A program made the position numbers and the translations under genes. Below the pieces are notes generated by a model. The model ran no database searches. It saw nothing but the letters and a program-made list of their open reading frames with translations, and was not told the DNA's origin. Below are positions 1-5,618 of a stretch of 7,246 nt of DNA, piece after piece. Origin of the DNA: Candidatus Nomurabacteria bacterium GW2011_GWF2_43_8 (GTDB lineage Bacteria; Patescibacteriota; Minisyncoccia; Phycocordibacterales; UBA9973); the NCBI GenBank assembly GCA_001000035.1, contig LCGX01000049.1, forward strand, positions 1-7,246, written 5' to 3'. Every line of letters begins with the position of its first letter. Positions within the stretch are counted from its first letter, which is position 1.

Positions 1-672
1 AGGGCTGACAAAACGAGCAATATCATCTATGTGCCCATCCGTATGGTCATTAACCAAACCCTTCTTAAGCCAAATAATATTCTTCGCCCCGATTAATTCA
101 TTTAAAATCAACCCTGTTTCTTTTTTAGATTTTCCCATGTTTCGATTTTCAAGCAAGCATTCCTCTGTGGTTAAAAGAGTCCCCAAGCCGTTTGAATCTA
201 TGGCCCCTCCCTCTAAGTCAATTTCTCCCTGCCACATCTTGAAACCGACTTTTTCTTTTAAGTTTAAAAAAACTTCATTATCTTTATATAACTCTGGAAA
301 TTTATTATTATATCCTCCATAATTCCATTTAATCCAGGCTATTTCATTCTTATTTTTTACGAAGGTCGGACCATAATCACGAATCCACACATCCATATAT
401 TCACTTTGAAAAAAAATAACTTTTGACAAATCAATATTGTTCTCTTTCAGTAAATTACTTACTCTATTTTGCATTCTCTGATTCAGAACAACCAGTTTGA
501 CCACCTCATCCTTATGCAATAAAGATACCATTTTTAAATATATTTTTTCAACGTTTTTTATTCGATTCCCAAAATAATCATCGTCGTTTGGCCAAGCAAG
601 CCAAGTGGCTGAATGTTTCTCCCATTCAGCGGACATAATAAAAATATTTTCTTTTGCTAATTTATAGCCCAT
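1..672 (-). CDS. aguA: Agmatine deiminase (agmatine iminohydrolase), N-terminal 224 residues, cut by window edge
   Basis: This enzyme hydrolyses agmatine to N-carbamoylputrescine and ammonia, the first step of the agmatine route to putrescine, in the cytoplasm. The frame is open from an ATG at 672 to the window start with no stop. It reads as a peptidyl-arginine-deiminase-type guanidino-modifying enzyme: the substrate-pocket opening motif EWEKHSATWLAWP (residues about 16-28), then MDVWIRDYGPTF (93-104) with the acidic and arginine residues typical of the family, EGGAIDSNG (154-162), and DHTDGHIDDIARF (209-221) holding the catalytic histidine (H214) and aspartate (D216). The catalytic cysteine, near the C-terminus in this family of about 340-370 residues, lies outside the window, so intactness cannot be judged. 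The ATG directly follows the aguB stop (TAG ATG, no spacing) and no Shine-Dalgarno is seen, so translational coupling is likely. The neighbouring aguB catalyses the next step and supports the call. Confidence 0.93.
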   Translation of the reverse strand, partial: MGYKLAKENIFIMSAEWEKHSATWLAWPNDDDYFGNRIKNVEKIYLKMVSLLHKDEVVKLVVLNQRMQNRVSNLLKENNIDLSKVIFFQSEYMDVWIRDYGPTFVKNKNEIAWIKWNYGGYNNKFPELYKDNEVFLNLKEKVGFKMWQGEIDLEGGAIDSNGLGTLLTTEECLLENRNMGKSKKETGLILNELIGAKNIIWLKKGLVNDHTDGHIDDIARFVSP

Positions 673-1515
673 CTAATTTTTTTCTATCATCGCCCGATAG
701 GTGTCCGAGCGACGGTTGCGTAGAAATCCCCATTCCTTAGATATTGCTTTATTGCCGGTCAAATTTATTTTGGAAATTAAAATCTCATTTTTTGATTTTC
801 CGGCTTTTTTAATTATTTTTCCAAAAGCATCACAAACAAAAGACTGGCCCCAAAAGTTTAATTTATTTTCTCGGCCGACACGATTTACAGCTACAACATA
901 TAAACTATTGGCAATTGCGTGTCCTCGCATAATCGTTTCCCATGCGTTATGCCAATCTCCTTCTTTCTGTTTTTCGCCTAAAATATTTCCAATTGCGGTG
1001 GGATAAAAAATTATATCCGCTCCAGCGAGCTTTACCGCGCGCGCCGCTTCCGGAAACCATTGATCGTAGCAGATCAGAACCGCAAACGTGCCATTTCCTT
1101 CCTTGAAATAATTCTTTTCATAAAAAAGAGGGTCTTGTGGTATATGAATTTTTCTGTACGTCGGCATCAGTTTTCCACTGGCATTTATCACTACTGCGGA
1201 ATTGTGATAATCCCCTTTTTTATCTTTTTCAAAAACCGGCACAATAATTATCACTTCATATTTTTTTGCCAGCGCTGAAAAAATCTTGGTCGATTCTCCT
1301 GGGATTGTTTCGGCAAAATCGTCCTTTTTCACGCTTCTATATTGCGGAAAATACGGAGTCCTAAAAAGTTCCTCTAGACAGATAATCTTGGCTCCTTTTT
1401 GGGCGGCCTGTCCAACCAATCTTGCGGTTTTTGCCAAATTGGCGTCCAAATCAAGAGACACGCTGGTCTGAATTCCGGCTATCGTGACAAATTTATTTTT
1501 AATCTTACTGGTCAT
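673..1515 (-). CDS. aguB: N-carbamoylputrescine amidase (nitrilase superfamily)
   Basis: This 280-residue cytoplasmic enzyme hydrolyses N-carbamoylputrescine to putrescine, CO2 and ammonia. The Glu-Lys-Cys triad of carbon-nitrogen hydrolases is present: E49 in EELFRTPYFPQ, K122 in YRKIHIPQDP, and C149 in LICYDQWFPEAAR. The ELF..PYF.Q, RK.HIP.DP and IC.DQWFPEAAR wording is that of AguB rather than of general nitrilases, and the C-terminal RRSDTYRAM also fits. Adjacent aguA makes its substrate. The segment between YF (136-137) and C149 is about 10 residues shorter than I remember for AguB, which accounts for a length slightly under the usual 290 or so; the residues around the triad are intact, so I expect an active enzyme. 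The ATG at 1515 lies inside the upstream membrane-protein gene (11-base overlap), with no Shine-Dalgarno, suggesting coupled translation. Another amidase of the same superfamily is a remote alternative. Confidence 0.9.
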   Translation of the reverse strand: MTSKIKNKFVTIAGIQTSVSLDLDANLAKTARLVGQAAQKGAKIICLEELFRTPYFPQYRSVKKDDFAETIPGESTKIFSALAKKYEVIIIVPVFEKDKKGDYHNSAVVINASGKLMPTYRKIHIPQDPLFYEKNYFKEGNGTFAVLICYDQWFPEAARAVKLAGADIIFYPTAIGNILGEKQKEGDWHNAWETIMRGHAIANSLYVVAVNRVGRENKLNFWGQSFVCDAFGKIIKKAGKSKNEILISKINLTGNKAISKEWGFLRNRRSDTYRAMIEKN

Positions 1516-2104
1516 TTTTGAAATATAGCATATTAAAAATCTTTTTGCGATAAATGCAAGATACTATCAATATATTTATCATAATAAAATAAATACCCAG
1601 CGCGTATATAGTGAAAATCCATTCTTTAATGATAAGCAAACCTATAATTTGACTAAAAATGCCTGTTAAATAAATTGAGGATGTTTCACTTTCTGGAAAT
1701 TGCCAAGATTTGACCAAGGTTGGGATAGCAGCCAATCCATCGCTCAATATGACAAAAATAATTGATGCCGCTAAATTTTTTGTCAATATATAGAGCGCTA
1801 GAGCAATAATGGAAAGAATTCCGCAAATTACGTCCAAGGAAGTTATTTTCCAATAACCATTCTTTTTTAAAATGGAAACGAGAAGAACAAGAAAAGGACC
1901 AAAACCCGCCATAAAAATCGGCAAAACAGAAAATCCGGCCCCAGCTTTGAGTTGGAAAAATACGCCTAAAAACGGCGCCAGCATCCAAATAAACCAGGAA
2001 ACCAAATTGGGCCTGGTCTGCCCAAAAAACATATTTTTAAAATAAAAATAATATCCTATAATATTCAGAAATATTCCTATAATAATTACTTTTTCTGGAA
2101 GCAT
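1505..2104 (-). CDS. Seven-helix integral membrane protein of unknown function
   Basis: I do not recognise a named family with certainty. The 199-residue protein is almost entirely hydrophobic, with likely membrane helices at about 6-22, 34-51, 58-79, 89-108, 112-131, 143-160 and 163-184, and a short basic C-terminal tail (RKK at 186-188). The helices fall into a 3-1-3 pattern, and a weak internal likeness exists between about 15-40 (KNMFFGQTRPNLVSW) and about 119-148 (KSWQFPESETSS), each a helix followed by a short loop with a proline. That is reminiscent of SWEET/PQ-loop transporters, but no clear PQ motif is seen, so transport is only an inference. The ATG at 2104 directly follows the stop of the zinc-ribbon gene (TAA ATG), and the 3' end overlaps aguB by 11 bases, placing it firmly in the operon. 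A role in moving agmatine or putrescine is possible from context only. Confidence 0.75.
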   Translation of the reverse strand: MLPEKVIIIGIFLNIIGYYFYFKNMFFGQTRPNLVSWFIWMLAPFLGVFFQLKAGAGFSVLPIFMAGFGPFLVLLVSILKKNGYWKITSLDVICGILSIIALALYILTKNLAASIIFVILSDGLAAIPTLVKSWQFPESETSSIYLTGIFSQIIGLLIIKEWIFTIYALGIYFIMINILIVSCIYRKKIFNMLYFKNDQ

Positions 2105-3853
2105 TTAGTAGATTTCTTTATTATAACAACTCTCGCAATACACTTTCTCCGGACGGTCGGGAGCATAACTAGTCTCGAATTCTGTCATACATTTGTCATG
2201 ATGATTATGGGTCGTTTGATTACACATGCAAATTCTTTTATATAATTTTAATAAAGTTCTAAAATTTAACCGTTCATAATAGCGACAATTGGGGCAGAGC
2301 CTTGGAATAGGAAGATTCCATTTTCTTAAATAAATTAACTCGTTGGGGTGGACACGAAACACTCCCGTGCAAATATGCTTACATTTGTTCTTATGACTGC
2401 ATTCTATAATTTCTTCACTAAAATTATCAGAAATCTCACCTATAGAATCTGGTATAGTGTTGTTTGAAAATGTAGGTTGATATTTTTTTTCCTCAGAATT
2501 TCTCCATAAATATCCCCTATTTTCTATTTCTTCTTTGGTTAAAGGAAAATATTCTTGGGCAGTAGATTGATTATATGAGTGAGGAATACATATTTGAGGG
2601 AAAAATTCCCCATAGACATATTTAATGCCCCGATTATCTATGTACGGCATGCTATTCATATGTTCAATTATTTTCTTTCTCAATTTTTCATATTCCTCTT
2701 TTGAGTACTGTTTGTTTAAAATTACATTTTTATTATGACTTAAACTTATAGAACCAAAACAATTTGAAACATTTATGCAGAAGTCACAATATTGTGAATC
2801 AACAGTCACCCCTCCTGAAGAAAAAAAGGCGGAGTTCTGAGACCCCCAAGCAGCCCCACTCGCCTCGTAAACAAGTTCAGATTTTCCACTGCCCATTACA
2901 TCATAAAGATCTGCGGGTCCGTCTGTAAGACGAGCACTATATTTTGAATCTTCGGCTTTAAAAATTTCAAAAGAATTTTTTACATTCTTAGAATTTTCAA
3001 TATGATTACCAGTGCAATTTTCTGATTTGAAAATTCTAGCAAAACGGTGTATTGCAAAACTTTTTATCATTTTTTTAAATTCTTGAATTAAATTTTCTTT
3101 TATTTTAAAAGAATCAGTTTTTATATTTAAAAGTAATTCATTGTATTTTTCTTTCGTAAATTGTTCTCCGCGAAATATATACTTTTTATTTCTTAGATTT
3201 GCAGACATAAAACAATCCGAACAATTTGCACAATCAAAAAGAAACTTTGAATCAATACAATTACGAGAATCCACTAAATAAACTGAACCGTAATTTTTTG
3301 TTCCAAATATATTTTCATAACATGACTCACATTCTTTTATATTTGAACAATCTACGCATTCTTTTGAATTATCTACTACCCTAGAGTGATAAATTCTTTC
3401 AGACCCTGTGACAGAATAACTGAGATAGGACTCTTTAGCATTTACCAGATAATTTGAGTATTCAGTGTTTACTCCTCCGCCTATACTATGCACAGTTTTT
3501 CGGGGAACAACTTTCATTAAATTTGCAAATTGAATGAAAAACGGTTTAGAAAAATCATAATCTCTACCATAATCTAGTGGATCCCATTTATCACTCAAAT
3601 AACAAGAATTGCAATAAACAACAAACTGATTTTGAGGATTGTACATGGTAACTGTACTTTTTCCACAAAGACCGCAATTGGTTTTAAATAATGCTCGTTC
3701 ATTTCTCGCACGAAGTCTTCTAATCATTCGGCACTCCGGACAAAAGGTCGGCGGAGGGACTTTTATTTTTTCATAAAAATTAAAATCTTCGGTTTCTATA
3801 ATGAAATCTTTTTTGCAATTTTGACATATTCTATTTTCTGGTTTATGTTCCAC
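2105..3853 (-). CDS. Multi-zinc-ribbon Cys-rich protein, paralog 2 (582 aa)
   Basis: Function unknown. An N-terminal pair of zinc ribbons (C10/C13-C38/C41 and C60/C63-C81/C84) is followed by a Cys/Ser/Asn-rich core of about 400 residues with clustered cysteines (C166, C169, C175, C178, C199, C208, C211, C214; later C356, C359, C365). A C-terminal ribbon pair follows (C491/C495-C520/C523 and C542-C555-C573/C576), ending in the CESCYNKEIY tail. The C-terminal pair repeats the N-terminal spacing (25, 19, 18, 3). No signal peptide or membrane helix is seen, so it is probably cytoplasmic. The second C-terminal ribbon has an 8-residue, His-containing insert (H549, H551, H552) absent from paralog 1. 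The start is a GTG (3853): no closer in-frame ATG exists, the upstream stop is that of paralog 1, and the N-terminus aligns with the paralog. I associate such proteins from memory with CPR genomes, under uninformative names. Metal binding is likely; DNA, RNA or protein binding is undetermined. Confidence 0.85.
   Translation of the reverse strand: MEHKPENRICQNCKKDFIIETEDFNFYEKIKVPPPTFCPECRMIRRLRARNERALFKTNCGLCGKSTVTMYNPQNQFVVYCNSCYLSDKWDPLDYGRDYDFSKPFFIQFANLMKVVPRKTVHSIGGGVNTEYSNYLVNAKESYLSYSVTGSERIYHSRVVDNSKECVDCSNIKECESCYENIFGTKNYGSVYLVDSRNCIDSKFLFDCANCSDCFMSANLRNKKYIFRGEQFTKEKYNELLLNIKTDSFKIKENLIQEFKKMIKSFAIHRFARIFKSENCTGNHIENSKNVKNSFEIFKAEDSKYSARLTDGPADLYDVMGSGKSELVYEASGAAWGSQNSAFFSSGGVTVDSQYCDFCINVSNCFGSISLSHNKNVILNKQYSKEEYEKLRKKIIEHMNSMPYIDNRGIKYVYGEFFPQICIPHSYNQSTAQEYFPLTKEEIENRGYLWRNSEEKKYQPTFSNNTIPDSIGEISDNFSEEIIECSHKNKCKHICTGVFRVHPNELIYLRKWNLPIPRLCPNCRYYERLNFRTLLKLYKRICMCNQTTHNHHDKCMTEFETSYAPDRPEKVYCESCYNKEIY
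2136..2170. repeat. 3' paralog tract, copy in zinc-ribbon gene 2
   Basis: These 35 bases are identical to 3903-3937. They encode SYAPDRPEKVYC of the last zinc ribbon and are GC-rich compared with the surrounding gene. Confidence 0.85.
3732..3826. repeat. 5' paralog tract, copy in zinc-ribbon gene 2
   Basis: These 95 bases match 5466-5560 without gaps at 87 of 95 positions. They encode the first zinc ribbon (C13 to about R42). Seven of the eight differences are silent; one changes Ile to Thr. Confidence 0.85.
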
Positions 3854-3869
3854 TTTAGTTAAGTAAAGT
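3852..3869. repeat. Imperfect inverted repeat over the GTG start of zinc-ribbon paralog 2
   Basis: On the minus strand ACTTTACTTAACTAAAGT is self-complementary at 16 of 18 bases: 6-base arms around a 6-base centre. The last two bases are the G and U of the GTG start codon. In RNA it could form a weak AU-rich hairpin at the start; equally it may be chance in AT-rich DNA. Confidence 0.35.
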
Positions 3870-3871
3870 AA

Positions 3872-5581
3872 TTAGTAAACCTCCTGCTGATAACACCTTT
3901 CACAATACACTTTCTCCGGACGGTCGGGAGCATAACTGGTCTCAAATTCATTGGTGCAACCTTCTTTCATACACTTTCTATGCCAGAGCTTCAAGGGATT
4001 ACGTTGTTTTAGACGTTGGTAGTGGCGACAATTAGGACATAACCTAGGCAAGGGTAAATTGATGTGGCGGTAAAATTCCAATTCTGTTTGGACAATTTTG
4101 AAAACACTGGTGCACTGTTCATCGCATTCTCCTTTGTGTTCACACGCAATAATTTCTTTGATAATAGAATCGGGTACATCTTTAATATGGTCGGGCAAGT
4201 TTTCCGGCAAAATGGTTGGTTGCGGACGATTTCTGGCCTCCTTTACTTTCCAATTATATCCAAACTTTCCTGCGGTTTGAGCATTTGATGGAAAAAATTC
4301 CTGAGCAACTGTCTCATTATAACCAAAAGGAGAAAATTCTGGCGGAAAAAATTCGCCATATTTATAAATCTTGCCAAGTTTGTCTGTATACGGCATATCT
4401 TTCATATGCTGGATAATTTTTGGCACCAGTGCTTCGTATTCATCTTTAGCATACTGCTTATTTAAAATACAATATTCTTTATTGCGCAGACCTAAACACG
4501 CAAAAAGATTAGACGAATTTTGTATCTCGTTAGAATAAGAGGTTTCTCTGGAGTCGTTAGAGCCAAACATTGAAAATAAAAATTTGAAAGAATTTAAACC
4601 TGGACTAATAGCCTCGTAATCTAGTTCCCCGGAGTTGGCAACTTGAACATCCATTGAACCTTTCAATAAAAATGCGCGAACGAGATATTTACAATCTTCA
4701 TCATTGTGAACATTAAAAGAATAATGAGTGTTTTTAGAATTAATAATATCGTCACCTGTGCAATTTACAGCTTTTGTTATATTCGCAAATTTGTGTATTG
4801 CTTTTAAAATTAAATTGTCAAATTCTTTTTTCAAAACTTTCACATTTTTAGCACTCCCAGAATTAATATTCTTTAATTTTTCTTCGTACTCCTCTTTACT
4901 CAATTGCTGGCCATAAAAAACATATTTTCCGTTTCTTAAGTTAGAACTCATAAAACACTTTTGGCAATTAACGCAATCAAATAAAAAGGCCGAATCTAGG
5001 CAGTCTCGGGATCGAATCAAAAAATAAGAATTATAATTTTGAAAGCCCTCAATATTTTCATAGCAATTTTCTCCTTTTTGTAATATCGAGCAATCAAAAC
5101 AATTCTTACTTCCATCAGCTGAATAGGAATAATAAACATCTTCAGACCCCATAGAACCTACTGTAGAGATAGAATAAGATAAATAAATATTCTTGCCCCT
5201 GCGAATAAAATTAGACCAAGTAACATTTTCGTTGGGCGGATAAGAATTATATAGCTCCTTAAACTGTTCAAAAAAAAATTTGTTGAAGTTATAATCTCTT
5301 CCATATGAAAGTGGGTCCCATTTATCTGACCACCAGCAATCATGGCAGTAAACGGGAAATTTAGTACCGGCAGGGTACATAGAAAAAGCATCTTTTTGAC
5401 AAAGATCACATTTGCGCTTATATAGCGAGCGCTCGTTTCTAAAAACCATTTTTCGTACTAGCCGACACTCCGGGCAGAAAGTCGGCGGAGGGACTTTGAT
5501 TTTTTCGTAGAAATTAAAATCTTCGGTTTCTATAGTGAAATCTTTTTTGCAGTTTTGACAGTTTTTGGTTTCGCTTTGCAT
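3872..5581 (-). CDS. Multi-zinc-ribbon Cys-rich protein, paralog 1 (569 aa)
   Basis: Function unknown; a tandem paralog of the downstream gene. Ribbon pair at the N-terminus: C8/C11-C36/C39 and C58/C61-C79/C82, with EDFNFYEKIKVPPPTFCPEC between the first two knuckles. Core: C161, C164, C173, C194, C203, C206, C209, then a lysine-rich helical stretch (about 228-272), then a more beta-like part to about 370. The LRN..Y.....Q..K.EY motif occurs twice (215-232 and 365-382). Ribbon pair at the C-terminus: C486/C490-C515/C518 and C537/C542-C560/C563, ending CERCYQQEVY. Short Cys/Asn/Ser-rich turns could form a solenoid-like fold, which is inference. No signal peptide or membrane segment is visible. 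It starts at an ATG 37 bases after dnaJ; that gap carries a tandem 8-mer and a palindrome. DNA is much AT-richer than dnaJ except in short tracts coding the ribbons. Its stop is in frame with paralog 2, six sense codons upstream of that GTG. Confidence 0.86.
   Translation of the reverse strand: MQSETKNCQNCKKDFTIETEDFNFYEKIKVPPPTFCPECRLVRKMVFRNERSLYKRKCDLCQKDAFSMYPAGTKFPVYCHDCWWSDKWDPLSYGRDYNFNKFFFEQFKELYNSYPPNENVTWSNFIRRGKNIYLSYSISTVGSMGSEDVYYSYSADGSKNCFDCSILQKGENCYENIEGFQNYNSYFLIRSRDCLDSAFLFDCVNCQKCFMSSNLRNGKYVFYGQQLSKEEYEEKLKNINSGSAKNVKVLKKEFDNLILKAIHKFANITKAVNCTGDDIINSKNTHYSFNVHNDEDCKYLVRAFLLKGSMDVQVANSGELDYEAISPGLNSFKFLFSMFGSNDSRETSYSNEIQNSSNLFACLGLRNKEYCILNKQYAKDEYEALVPKIIQHMKDMPYTDKLGKIYKYGEFFPPEFSPFGYNETVAQEFFPSNAQTAGKFGYNWKVKEARNRPQPTILPENLPDHIKDVPDSIIKEIIACEHKGECDEQCTSVFKIVQTELEFYRHINLPLPRLCPNCRHYQRLKQRNPLKLWHRKCMKEGCTNEFETSYAPDRPEKVYCERCYQQEVY
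3903..3937. repeat. 3' paralog tract, copy in zinc-ribbon gene 1
   Basis: Partner of 2136-2170, 35 of 35 bases identical including every synonymous position. Confidence 0.85.
5466..5560. repeat. 5' paralog tract, copy in zinc-ribbon gene 1
   Basis: Partner of 3732-3826, encoding the same N-terminal ribbon with the EDFNFYEKIKVPPPTF linker between its knuckles. Confidence 0.85.
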
Positions 5582-5588
5582 TTTAAAA

Positions 5589-5610
5589 CTATTCGCCTAT
5601 TCGCGCGAAT
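5589..5610. repeat. Tandem 8-mer and overlapping palindrome in the dnaJ to zinc-ribbon gap
   Basis: CTATTCGC occurs twice head to tail (5589-5596, 5597-5604), and the second copy overlaps the perfect 12-base palindrome ATTCGCGCGAAT (5599-5610). It sits 7 bases upstream of the ATG of the first zinc-ribbon gene and is GC-rich against an AT-rich flank. It could be an operator or a small duplication; the palindrome is too short for a convincing terminator and no T-run follows directly. Confidence 0.5.
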
Positions 5611-5618
5611 TAGAGATA

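Noticed and set aside
29..322. Plus-strand open frame of 97 codons
   Set aside because: It is antisense to the aguA coding frame, which carries clear family motifs; the plus-strand product has no recognisable features.
1686..1988. Minus-strand 100-codon frame inside the membrane-protein gene
   Set aside because: It lies wholly within the membrane-protein gene in another frame; the membrane protein has coherent helices and tight operon joins.
2120..2128. TGTTATAAT, an extended -10-like element before the membrane-protein gene
   Set aside because: No -35 match exists at normal spacing (AGAAAG), and the bases encode the conserved CYN near the end of paralog 2, so chance is likely in AT-rich DNA.
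3879..3885. Perfect AGGAGGT on the minus strand before paralog 2
   Set aside because: It encodes the conserved Q-E-V tail of paralog 1 and is 25 bases from the GTG, with no start codon at a workable distance.
5599..5610. The palindrome after dnaJ as a rho-independent terminator
   Set aside because: The stem is only 4-5 pairs with little or no loop, and the following minus-strand bases are not a uridine run.
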